Source of the DNA: UBA4465 sp002292365
GTDB taxonomy: Bacteria; Bacteroidota; Bacteroidia; Cytophagales; Cyclobacteriaceae
NCBI GenBank assembly: GCA_943788615.1
Contig: CALSQY010000001.1
Location: 744,001 to 808,000 of the forward strand
DNA: 64,000 nt
Reading direction: 5' to 3'
Shown: positions 53,639 to 61,860 of the stretch, piece by piece
Layout of the letters: the number at the start of each line of letters is the position of its first letter
Position numbering within the stretch: the first letter of the stretch is position 1
Program-made: the position numbers and the translations under genes
Notes under the pieces: model-generated
Database searches by the model: none
The model's input: only the letters and a program-made list of their open reading frames with translations
Told to the model about the DNA's origin: nothing

Positions 53639-55312
53639 ATGCAAGCACTTAATGATTTTCTCGCACTAATTGATGGTTTTATTGGAAGTTCTTTTTGGTT
53701 TCCTTACGTGTTGATTGGAACGGGATTGTTTTTCACCATTTATCTGAAATTTCCTCAAATAAGGTATTTTAGTTTTGCTATTAGGGTATTAAAAGGCAAA
53801 TTTCAACGTTCTGAAGATGAAGGAGATACTTCTCATTTTCAAGCATTGACCACAGCATTATCTGGGACGGTAGGAACTGGAAATATTTCAGGCGTCGCTC
53901 TGGCAGTACACATGGGAGGACCTGCCGCCCTTTTTTGGATGTTGGTCACTGCCGCAGTGGGCATGTGTACCAAATTTGTAGAGGTGACTTTGTCTCACAA
54001 GTACCGTGAGAAGGGAGCAGATGGCACCATGGCAGGGGGCCCGATGTACTTTATGAAAAATAAAATGAAGATGCCCTGGTTAGCAGGCATTTTTGCCGTG
54101 GCGACCGTACTTTCATCATTTGGAACGGGCAGTCTACCTCAGATCAATAGTATTTCTAACGCCATGCAATCCACTTTTGGAATAGATCTTTGGATGACAG
54201 GTCTGGTACTATCTATTCTCTTGGCTATCGTGATTGTAGGTGGGATCAAAAGAATTGCATCGGTTACAGAAAAACTAGTACCTAGTATGGCACTGATTTA
54301 TTTTATAGGTGCCCTTGCCGTTATTTTCTACAATATTGAAAACATTTGGCCTTCTTTTCTATCCATATTCCAGCACGTATTCAGTCAAACAGCAGCTACG
54401 GGTGGTTTTCTAGGGGCCTCTATAGCTTTTGCATTAAATAAGGGTGTTGGAAGGGGCCTTTTTTCCAATGAGGCTGGGCAAGGAAGTGCACCTATTGCAC
54501 ATGCCTCAGCCAAAGGCAAAGAACCTGTATCAGAAGGTTTGGTAGCCATCCTAGAGCCTTTTATTGATACGATTGTCATCTGTACCCTTACCGGTTTGGT
54601 TTTACTTTCATCGGGTGTTTGGAATGAGAAGCACCAAAATGAGTTTCAGTATACGGATATGCAAGTATTGCAAGGCATTTACAATGATGATACAGAGGAG
54701 GGTATAAACGACTTATATGGTCATATTTCTGGTGAAAATCCCTTGCCTTTGTTTGCTGGAAATTTAGATGTGATAGACGGAATCATTCAAAATGAGGTAA
54801 CCATCATTCATGCCCGATCAAAAGCAGAAGATATCAAGTTATCACTAGATGACGTGCCTTGGACAGGAGCCGTAGCGGTGCTCAATGGGAAATCTCAAAA
54901 TCCCGAAATCGTGTTCAGTGGGAAATCATTGGTTCACAGTGCACCTCTTACGGCCATTGCCTTTCAGCGGAGTTATTTTGGCATATGGGGCCAATACATT
55001 GTTTCGATTGGCCTACTCTTGTTCGCTTTCAGTACGGCCATTTCTTGGTCTTATTATGGAGACCGAGCGATGACCTATTTGTTTGGAGCGAACAGTGTCA
55101 TTTATTTTAGGATTGTATATGTCATTGCTTTTTTCTTGGCAGCATTTATCGATACGACCATTATATGGACCCTTTCAGGAATTACGATTGCATTGATGAC
55201 CTTACCTAATCTTTTTGGCTTACTGTATTTGAGAAAAGATGTTAAGAGTTCTGTGTCAGAATATTGGATTGCCTTCAAGAAAGACTGGCCGGATGAAAAA
55301 ACACCTGAATAG
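53639..55312 (+). CDS. AgcS-family sodium:alanine (or glycine) symporter
   Basis: The ~557-residue protein imports small neutral amino acids with sodium. It carries the AgcS motif TTALSGTVGTGNISGVA (in helix 2-3), TKFVEVTLSHKYRE, GGPMYFM and the FSNEAGQGSAPIAHA segment. Typical members have ~450-480 residues. Here an extra ~110-residue soluble insertion rich in acidic residues (about 335-445) separates the late helices. The ATG at 53639 (MQALNDFLALID) fits the family. A GTG at 53600 is also in frame, but a good -7 box TATTTTTG lies between them at 53610-53617, favouring the ATG. It may be expressed with hutI. Confidence 0.88.
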   Translation: MQALNDFLALIDGFIGSSFWFPYVLIGTGLFFTIYLKFPQIRYFSFAIRVLKGKFQRSEDEGDTSHFQALTTALSGTVGTGNISGVALAVHMGGPAALFWMLVTAAVGMCTKFVEVTLSHKYREKGADGTMAGGPMYFMKNKMKMPWLAGIFAVATVLSSFGTGSLPQINSISNAMQSTFGIDLWMTGLVLSILLAIVIVGGIKRIASVTEKLVPSMALIYFIGALAVIFYNIENIWPSFLSIFQHVFSQTAATGGFLGASIAFALNKGVGRGLFSNEAGQGSAPIAHASAKGKEPVSEGLVAILEPFIDTIVICTLTGLVLLSSGVWNEKHQNEFQYTDMQVLQGIYNDDTEEGINDLYGHISGENPLPLFAGNLDVIDGIIQNEVTIIHARSKAEDIKLSLDDVPWTGAVAVLNGKSQNPEIVFSGKSLVHSAPLTAIAFQRSYFGIWGQYIVSIGLLLFAFSTAISWSYYGDRAMTYLFGANSVIYFRIVYVIAFFLAAFIDTTIIWTLSGITIALMTLPNLFGLLYLRKDVKSSVSEYWIAFKKDWPDEKTPE

Positions 55313-55372
55313 TCTAGAAGGGACTTAGGCTAAATATCTCAATAGGTACACTTGATTAGAACAAGATTAATT

Positions 55373-56167
55373 TCAAGGTTTTAAGATTGCTTTGATTCGT
55401 TGCCAAGATTGATCTCTAGCTGAAATATTCTCAGGGCTGCCGTTGGGGTCACCACCTGATCTCATGTAGGCGTGCCCAGCACCTTCATAAACCTCGTATT
55501 CATATTGTTTTTGATAGTGCTTCATAGCGGCCTCTGAAGAGGGGAGTGTCGCATTGACTCGTTGATCAGCTCCACCATAAAAACCGTAGATAGGCGCCGT
55601 AATACTTTCATAGCTACTTTCATTTTTAGGCCCTGTTCCATAGAAAACCAAGCCGGCAAGTAAACGTTCGTTGTGTGTGGCATAGGTAAAAGTTTGAGAT
55701 CCCCCCCAGCAAAATCCCATGACGGCTACCTGACCCGTACCGGCAGGGATATTTTCCGCATAGGCAAACACGGCATCAAGATCATTTAGTACTTCAGATT
55801 GTTTGAGTCCATAAATAGCGGTGCGGGCTTGATCGGAATTGGGATAGTCCATCGTTTTCATATATTCGGAACTCATTCCTGAGATCAGATCTGGAGCCAC
55901 TACAACATAACCTGCTTCAGAAAGCTGATCCGCCATGGACCTGGCCCAATCATTGAGGCCTCGATTTTCATGAATAAGTAGAATTACTAGAGTAGACTTA
56001 CTTGATTCAGGATAGGTCACAAAACAACTCAGATCACGACCATTAGATTTTAATTTAATCCATTCATGGTGCCTTGGTGAATGTTCCAATTGTGCGACGG
56101 CATAGGGTTGAGCCAAAGTACTTGTGGATATAAGGAATAAATAAGAGAGGATAAATATATATTTCAT
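55373..56167 (-). CDS. Exported dienelactone hydrolase-family alpha/beta hydrolase
   Basis: The 264-residue protein has a signal peptide (FILSYLFLISTSTLAQ) and the dienelactone hydrolase catalytic set: nucleophile Cys153 in GFCWGG, Glu67 in HENRGL, an Asp in GGADQRVN and His in GAGHAYM. Cys-type members hydrolyse lactones and other activated esters. Export to the periplasm is less common for the cytosolic chlorocatechol enzymes, so the real substrate is likely different. It is the second gene of a minus-strand pair, 7 bp after the small membrane protein gene. Confidence 0.88.
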   Translation of the reverse strand: MKYIFILSYLFLISTSTLAQPYAVAQLEHSPRHHEWIKLKSNGRDLSCFVTYPESSKSTLVILLIHENRGLNDWARSMADQLSEAGYVVVAPDLISGMSSEYMKTMDYPNSDQARTAIYGLKQSEVLNDLDAVFAYAENIPAGTGQVAVMGFCWGGSQTFTYATHNERLLAGLVFYGTGPKNESSYESITAPIYGFYGGADQRVNATLPSSEAAMKHYQKQYEYEVYEGAGHAYMRSGGDPNGSPENISARDQSWQRIKAILKP

Positions 56168-56174
56168 AGTTCAT

Positions 56175-56699
56175 TTATTGAGTAGTGTCTTTGAGAGTAG
56201 TATCTAGTTTTACTGATATTTTCCGAAGAGCTTTAGCCATCGAGTTATGATTTTTTGATTTTGTCAGTAGAAACGTTTCTCCTGAATTTAATTTTAAGTA
56301 GGCCACATATTCAGAGTATTGGCTATAACGTACCCGCCCGCCCCAAGAAGTCATGGCTTGTCTCATTTTTGTTTCATTGATGAAGATGTATTTGATGTGC
56401 TCGAATAATTTTGGTGTACCCCATTTGCTACCTAAAACCCAAATATATTCAAGAATGAATTTTTTATTCATGTTGATTTCAATCATATCTTGCAAGGTCC
56501 AAATCAAAGGTAATATGGGAGCTAATAAAATCATAAGTGCAATGACAAGCGCTTTGGGTAGATAGCCGGTAAGTGCTATATAAATCAAAAACAAAATCAA
56601 AGAAAATACCATCCTGAAGGTTATGGGAAGACTATTTCCCCGACTTATTCGAATGATATTTTCTTTTTCCACGCTCATTGAATATTCAAAATACCTCAA
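56175..56699 (-). CDS. Small membrane protein of unknown function (PH-like domain)
   Basis: The 174-residue protein has two adjacent membrane helices (about 27-45 and 48-68) followed by a ~100-residue soluble domain with alternating beta segments, which resembles the bacterial PH-like domain of YdbS/YdbT-type proteins. This is a fold-level guess. The ATG at 56699 is given; another at 56678 (MSVEKENI) is possible. It is followed after 7 bp by the dienelactone hydrolase gene. The divergent nuoA gene begins 82 bp upstream. Confidence 0.6.
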   Translation of the reverse strand: MRYFEYSMSVEKENIIRISRGNSLPITFRMVFSLILFLIYIALTGYLPKALVIALMILLAPILPLIWTLQDMIEINMNKKFILEYIWVLGSKWGTPKLFEHIKYIFINETKMRQAMTSWGGRVRYSQYSEYVAYLKLNSGETFLLTKSKNHNSMAKALRKISVKLDTTLKDTTQ

Positions 56700-56781
56700 A
56701 TACTTTAAAAAAGTATAGAGGTGAGGTAAGTATTATCTCGTATTCCGAGTATTCAAAAGTATTACTTATTAATTTGCTGTT

Positions 56782-57249
56782 GTGGAGATCAATGGATTTG
56801 GAACGGTAGGGTTATTTGTTTTGGGAGGCTTGGGGTTTATCCTCATGGCTTTAATGCTAGGAAAGCTGTTAAGACCCAATCGGCCCAACGAAGAAAAACT
56901 TACTACCTACGAATCTGGAGAAGATCCGATCAACAACGCTTGGGGTCAGTTCAATTTGCGCTTTTATATCATTGCGCTGGTCTTTATACTCTTTGAGGTT
57001 GAACTGGTGTTCTTATTTCCTTGGGCTGTGGTATTTGCAGATGCAGATCTTATCTTGGCTACGGATGGCTTATGGGGGTGGTTCTCTTTAATTGAAACAG
57101 GCATTTTTATACTTATTCTAGCGGTAGGCTTGGCTTATGTTTGGGCGAATGGTATGTTGATTTGGATCCGCCCGGATAGCCCTATTGCTACCTTTAGTTC
57201 AAAAGTACCCAAAAAGTTATATGATCAAATTAATCAAAAATATTCATGA
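56782..57249 (+). CDS. nuoA: NADH-quinone oxidoreductase subunit A
   Basis: The 155-residue NuoA starts with GTG and is the first subunit of complex I membrane arm genes. It has three helices and the conserved KLTTYESGEDPINNAWGQF loop with RFYIIALVFILFEVEL that contacts the quinone site region. Length is somewhat above the E. coli-type ~147 through a C-terminal tail. The next gene begins inside its stop codon (ATGA), so nuoABC are coupled. The upstream 82 bp contain several AGTAT repeats of unknown meaning. Confidence 0.95.
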   Translation: MEINGFGTVGLFVLGGLGFILMALMLGKLLRPNRPNEEKLTTYESGEDPINNAWGQFNLRFYIIALVFILFEVELVFLFPWAVVFADADLILATDGLWGWFSLIETGIFILILAVGLAYVWANGMLIWIRPDSPIATFSSKVPKKLYDQINQKYS

Positions 57250-57779
57250 AAGGATTACATGACCAAGAGTTGTCTCAAGGAGGGGTCATTGTTTCTAATA
57301 TTGATGACCTGATCAATTGGGCGAGATTGTCCAGTCTATGGCCTATGGGCTTTGGGTTGGCGTGTTGTGCTATCGAGATGATGGGAGCCATGGCGACGGG
57401 CTATGATATGGATAGATTGGGGGTGTTTCCAAGGGCTTCTCCAAGGCAGTCAGATGTGATGATTGTAGCAGGTACGGTCACGTTCAAAATGGCTGATCGA
57501 GTTCGAAGGCTCTATGAGCAGATGGCTGAACCGAGGTATGTGATCTCTATGGGCTCTTGTTCCAACTGTGGAGGACCTTATTGGGAGCATGGCTATCATG
57601 TAGTGAAAGGAGTAGATCGGATCATTCCAGTAGATGTATATGTACCTGGTTGCCCACCACGGCCCGAGGCGCTGATTGGGGGTTTCATGAAACTACAAGA
57701 AAAAATCAGGGGAGCATCTAGTGTGAAGCCCTTAGCACTCGAACGATTAATGGAAAAAGAAGAAAATCAAAAGGTATGA
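57246..57779 (+). CDS. nuoB: NADH-quinone oxidoreductase subunit B
   Basis: The 177-residue NuoB carries the terminal N2 [4Fe-4S] cluster that reduces quinone. Ligands are Cys40 and Cys41 (GLACCAIEMM), Cys105 (SMGSCSNCGG) and Cys136 (VPGCPPRPEAL). FPRASPRQSDVMIVAGTVT is the usual family core. Both ends overlap neighbouring genes by four bases. All catalytic residues are intact. Confidence 0.97.
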   Translation: MKGLHDQELSQGGVIVSNIDDLINWARLSSLWPMGFGLACCAIEMMGAMATGYDMDRLGVFPRASPRQSDVMIVAGTVTFKMADRVRRLYEQMAEPRYVISMGSCSNCGGPYWEHGYHVVKGVDRIIPVDVYVPGCPPRPEALIGGFMKLQEKIRGASSVKPLALERLMEKEENQKV

Positions 57780-58258
57780 ATGCAGGCCTAATTTTTGACT
57801 TATTAAAGGCGTCTTTTGGACAAAAAGTCTTACAAATTGACCTAAATGATCAGCCTCAATCTATTGAAATAATGGCGCAAGAAAACCGTGAATTATTTAC
57901 CCTTTTGAGAGATGATGATCGGTTGTATTTTGACATGTTATCGTCGATTACGGGGATTGATAACGGGCCAGAGGTCAACACAATGGAGGTGATTTATAAT
58001 CTCTATTCCATTCCGTTTGATTTGCATCTGATGGTCAAGATTAGATTTGATAGAGAAACACCCTTAATACCTACCGTATCCGACATTTGGAAAACAGCCA
58101 ATTGGCATGAGCGAGAAATTTTTGATTTGTTAGGGATCCGTTTTGAGGGTCATCCAGATTTGAGACGGATTCTATTACCCAGTGATTGGGAGGGTCATCC
58201 TTTAAGGAAAGATGATATTTTGCAAGAACGATACCATGGGATTAAAGTGGATTATTAA
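57776..58258 (+). CDS. nuoC: NADH-quinone oxidoreductase subunit C
   Basis: The 160-residue NuoC (30-kDa subunit) is part of the hydrophilic connecting module. It has the family signature WHEREIFDLLGIRFEGHPDLRRIL-like region, here NWHEREIFDLLGI then HPDLRRILLPSDWEGHPLRKD, near the C-terminus. NuoC and NuoD are separate genes, not fused as in E. coli. It starts within the nuoB stop (ATGA). Confidence 0.96.
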   Translation: MNAGLIFDLLKASFGQKVLQIDLNDQPQSIEIMAQENRELFTLLRDDDRLYFDMLSSITGIDNGPEVNTMEVIYNLYSIPFDLHLMVKIRFDRETPLIPTVSDIWKTANWHEREIFDLLGIRFEGHPDLRRILLPSDWEGHPLRKDDILQERYHGIKVDY

Positions 58259-58267
58259 ATAGTAATT

Positions 58268-59479
58268 TTGGCCATTCAGTATACATATCATCCAGATCAT
58301 TTAAAAAATTCTGAACCTATATACACCTCAGTATCTTCGCTTAAACGTGGAGAAATGGTTTTCAATATAGGGCCACAGCATCCTTCCACTCATGGCGTAC
58401 TGAGGTTAGAGGTCGTGACAGATGGCGAAATTGTTAAGGAAGTAATTCCCCATATAGGCTATTTACATCGTTGTTTTGAGAAGCATGCAGAATCAATGCC
58501 TTTCAATCAAACGATCCCTTACGTAGACCGAATGGATTATATGTCAGCGATGAACTCAGAGCATGCTTACGCTATGGGGGTCGAACGCATGCTAGGCATT
58601 ACGGATCAAATTCCCAAACGTGTTGAGTACATCAGAGTGCTCGTCGCTGAACTCAATCGAATTGCCTCTCATTTTGTGGCCATAGGTACTTACGGTTTAG
58701 ATATAGGTGCCTTTACACCTTTTTTATGGTTGATGAGGGATAGAGAACATATTTTAAGATTACTAGAATGGACGTGTGGTGCGCGTATGTTGTATAACTA
58801 TATTTGGATAGGAGGCTTGTATTATGATTTGCCTTTGCAGTTTGAAGAGCGATGTGCAGAATTCAGTGCCTATTTAAAACCCAAACTAGAACATTTAGAA
58901 ACTCTTTTAATTACTAATAAAATATTTATTGAAAGAACTGCAAAAGTGGGAGTATTACCTTTGGATTTAGCTGTTAATTATGGTGTGACTGGCCCAATGC
59001 TTCGAGGCAGTGGTCTCAAGTATGATTTAAGAAGGGTAGATGGTTACAGTGTCTATCCTGAATTAGATTTTGACATACCTATAGGAACGGGTGCTATGGG
59101 AACTGTGGGAGATTGTTGGGATCGTACGTATGTGCGAATGCAAGAGTGTCGCGAGTCTTTAAAGATCATAGATCAATGTCTTACCATGCTTAGCAGTGAA
59201 TTGAAGCGAGACAAAGACTTCAATCCCAGAGCATTAGTTCCTAAAAAAATAAGACCTAAGGCGGGCGATTATTATGTCCGGGCTGAAAACCCAAAGGGCG
59301 AGCTAGGCTTCTTTTTTCGAACCGACGGTCGCTCTGATATCCCGGTACGTTGCAAAGCGAGAGGTTGTTCTTTTGTGAACTTATCGGTCCTTCCAGAAAT
59401 CAGCAAAGGTGTTATGATTTCAGACCTCATAGCCATTGTTGGCTCGCTTGATTTAGTCTTAGGTGAAGTCGATAGATAA
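58268..59479 (+). CDS. nuoD: NADH-quinone oxidoreductase subunit D
   Basis: The 403-residue NuoD (49-kDa subunit) lines the quinone-binding cavity. It has the motif FNIGPQHPSTHGVLR (about 32-46), the YVDRMDYMSAMNSEHAYAM segment and a C-terminus with SDLIAIVGSLDLVLGEVDR. The start is TTG at 58268; no closer ATG precedes the family sequence. nuoE and the remaining subunits do not follow: a convergent OmpA gene lies next. An 11-bp inverted repeat at the stop codon probably ends transcription, so the rest of complex I must be elsewhere. Confidence 0.97.
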   Translation: MAIQYTYHPDHLKNSEPIYTSVSSLKRGEMVFNIGPQHPSTHGVLRLEVVTDGEIVKEVIPHIGYLHRCFEKHAESMPFNQTIPYVDRMDYMSAMNSEHAYAMGVERMLGITDQIPKRVEYIRVLVAELNRIASHFVAIGTYGLDIGAFTPFLWLMRDREHILRLLEWTCGARMLYNYIWIGGLYYDLPLQFEERCAEFSAYLKPKLEHLETLLITNKIFIERTAKVGVLPLDLAVNYGVTGPMLRGSGLKYDLRRVDGYSVYPELDFDIPIGTGAMGTVGDCWDRTYVRMQECRESLKIIDQCLTMLSSELKRDKDFNPRALVPKKIRPKAGDYYVRAENPKGELGFFFRTDGRSDIPVRCKARGCSFVNLSVLPEISKGVMISDLIAIVGSLDLVLGEVDR

Positions 59480-59517
59480 TTTACAATCCGCTTTAATGAC
59501 TGATTATAAATTATCTA
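59472..59517. terminator. Bidirectional terminator between nuoD and the DUF5723-OmpA gene
   Basis: ATAGATAATTT (59472-59482) and AAATTATCTAT (59508-59517 with one flanking base) form a perfect AT-rich inverted repeat of 10-11 bp spanning the nuoD stop, with a ~25-base loop. Low GC makes it a weak stem, but its place between convergent genes is apt. Confidence 0.48.
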
Positions 59518-59525
59518 TTTCTTCT

Positions 59526-61850
59526 TTAATTAATTATTCTTATGATGATTTCTACTCTTCTGTTTAGAGATCTATTTTCTTCAGAAGTATTCGGAACAAC
59601 AGGCTGTACTTCACCATAGCCTTTGGCAATCAATTGCTGCTCTAGTATTCCACGACCAATCAAGTAATCTCGTACTGCATTTGCTCTTTTTTCAGACAGG
59701 ATGAGGTTATCTTTTTCTTGTCCGACATCATCGGTGTGGGCAGCAATTTCAACAACCACGTTTTCATTATTAGCAGTTAAATCAACGATAGCTTCTAATC
59801 CAGCCTTACTACTCAATGTGAATGTTGTAGAATTAGTCTCGAATAAAATATCACCTTCATTTACCTTTCTGTCGATTTCAATTTTGGTTAAGACAATCTC
59901 TTCATTAACAACGGGTTGGTCTTTTGCCTTGGTTAACTTGATAATCCCTTGAGTGAAGAAATATTCTCTAGCTTTGACTTTATAGGTGAATTGAGTATTT
60001 TCAATGGCAGTTATTTTATACGTGTTTGAGGTAACATAGTCTTTATACACCACTTTCTTGTTGGTCGCATCGAAGAGTTCTAATTTACTGCCCATGACCT
60101 TTTCACCACTGGTAGATACGATAGCGAGGTTAAGATCAATGGTGGAAGGAATTATTTCTTCTGGTTCCTCAGCAACCAAGGCTATCTTTTTATAGATACG
60201 GGTTTCCCATTTACTTTGAACTGAATCAGGTATAACAATAGATTCCATTGAAGTAATGAAACCTTCTTTTTCAACCCTTAGTTCATAAGTGGTATCACTT
60301 ACGATACCTATTGAATAAACTCCGAACACATCAGCAACTAATTCATCGTTGATGTAGATATCAGCTGTTGTAGTGTCTTGGTCCACCACAGGATAGAAAT
60401 ACATGGTTCCTTTGTACGGTAAGATTTTATCTTTCTTTTGTTTAGGCGGCTTGACCTTTTTGATCCGTTTGGGTCCGCTACCAAAAACGAGATTGATCCC
60501 TGCTTGGCCTTGAATCCAATCAAGATCATAGACACTATATCCAAACATCTTATCTACGCCGGCATAGAATTGTAGAAATCCAGCAGTCGCCGAAATGGCT
60601 GCACCCATGTTCAATCCTTGCTGCGGCATTTTGGTAACAGAGGTAGATAAAATTAATTTAGGGCTAATTTTTCTGTTGATACCAATGCCAAAACCAGATC
60701 TAAGTTCTCCTTGAATGATTCTGGAATTAAGGGTAGCGGTAATATCAGTTTTCTCGTCCCATGGATTGTAAATAAGACTGGCAATAACGCGTGTAGGCAG
60801 GTTGGTTTTATAGGCTTCATTTAACTCATAATAATCGAAAGCATTGCTGAATGTATCTTCTAAAACATTTCCCAAGTCGTCATCAAGTAAATCAAAGAGG
60901 GGTAATCCTACCCCGGAACTGTCTCTTATACCATACGCAGAGACATTTTCTGTCCAATTTATCCGGCCCAAGTCATTAATGGCCAAAGCCACTGTAAAAT
61001 TTGAGTCTATTTTATACTCTGCTCCTAAATCGACAGAAAATCCTTTATTATCTGAGATGGCTAGACCCGTGTAATCATCCGTATCGGTAAAACCATCGAG
61101 ATAGTCTGTTGATCCTTCTTCAATATCAGCAATATTCACCAAGCCGGCACTTCTGATCATCATACTTTGGTAGCTTGCTTCCAATGCATAATTATCTTCA
61201 GGACCTTTAGTTAAAAAGGTAGCTTCGGTATCTGATGGAGTACTGAAGTTCGAATAACCATTAAGTAACTTTAACCTTAATCCTAATTTTATTTTTGATT
61301 CAGGTAGTGTATAAGCTAATCCCAAGCCACGCTCAAGGTACACGGTAGAGTTAACTCCCAACGGTAATGTTTGTTTATCTCCAATAAAAGCTCCATTTCC
61401 TTGCCACAGTAGATCAAGAAGACTTGTTGGAAGAGCCATATTAAAATTTGATCTAACGTTAGCAAATAAGCTGATTCCTAGACCTGTAGAATCAGGTTGG
61501 TTTCTTGGGCCAAACTGATAGCCAATATGAAAGAGGTTCGAAGAGAGATCTCCAGACATACCAAAGCTTTTGCCAAAGCCATCGATAAGTTCATTAGCAT
61601 TAATGGCAAGATCTCCATTGTCTTGCTTGGTAATCACATCACTGTAGCTAAAGGCATTATTTAGATATAAGTTCATACCGGGCCCAGGTAGTTTTAAGAA
61701 AAACTTACCTTCTGGAAAATAGGCAGGATTGTAGTCTGTACTTTGCATTGTAGCATTCCCCAGATGATAGAAGGACGTACCATACTGCGCAAAACTTGAA
61801 AAAGAAAGCAGTAAAAGGGCTGTAGTTAAAAAATGGCTTCTCATGGTCAA
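59526..61850 (-). CDS. DUF5723 beta-barrel protein with PEGA-like and OmpA C-terminal domains
   Basis: The 774-residue protein has a signal peptide (ALLLLSFSSFAQ). It continues with a DUF5723-type outer-membrane barrel domain (about 25-440, LGNATMQSTDYNPAYFPEGK), a PEGA-like module (ADIYINDELVADVFG, about 500-560) and an Ig-like region. The C-terminal OmpA domain (about 660-774) has AAHTDDVGQEKDN and LNRRVEI and binds peptidoglycan. Such proteins probably link the outer membrane to the cell wall, but no specific function is known. It follows a large lipoprotein gene by 10 bp, forming an operon. A second OmpA protein with very similar C-terminus starts beyond the window edge. Confidence 0.83.
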   Translation of the reverse strand: MTMRSHFLTTALLLLSFSSFAQYGTSFYHLGNATMQSTDYNPAYFPEGKFFLKLPGPGMNLYLNNAFSYSDVITKQDNGDLAINANELIDGFGKSFGMSGDLSSNLFHIGYQFGPRNQPDSTGLGISLFANVRSNFNMALPTSLLDLLWQGNGAFIGDKQTLPLGVNSTVYLERGLGLAYTLPESKIKLGLRLKLLNGYSNFSTPSDTEATFLTKGPEDNYALEASYQSMMIRSAGLVNIADIEEGSTDYLDGFTDTDDYTGLAISDNKGFSVDLGAEYKIDSNFTVALAINDLGRINWTENVSAYGIRDSSGVGLPLFDLLDDDLGNVLEDTFSNAFDYYELNEAYKTNLPTRVIASLIYNPWDEKTDITATLNSRIIQGELRSGFGIGINRKISPKLILSTSVTKMPQQGLNMGAAISATAGFLQFYAGVDKMFGYSVYDLDWIQGQAGINLVFGSGPKRIKKVKPPKQKKDKILPYKGTMYFYPVVDQDTTTADIYINDELVADVFGVYSIGIVSDTTYELRVEKEGFITSMESIVIPDSVQSKWETRIYKKIALVAEEPEEIIPSTIDLNLAIVSTSGEKVMGSKLELFDATNKKVVYKDYVTSNTYKITAIENTQFTYKVKAREYFFTQGIIKLTKAKDQPVVNEEIVLTKIEIDRKVNEGDILFETNSTTFTLSSKAGLEAIVDLTANNENVVVEIAAHTDDVGQEKDNLILSEKRANAVRDYLIGRGILEQQLIAKGYGEVQPVVPNTSEENRSLNRRVEIIIRIIN

Positions 61851-61860
61851 TTTTTTAATA

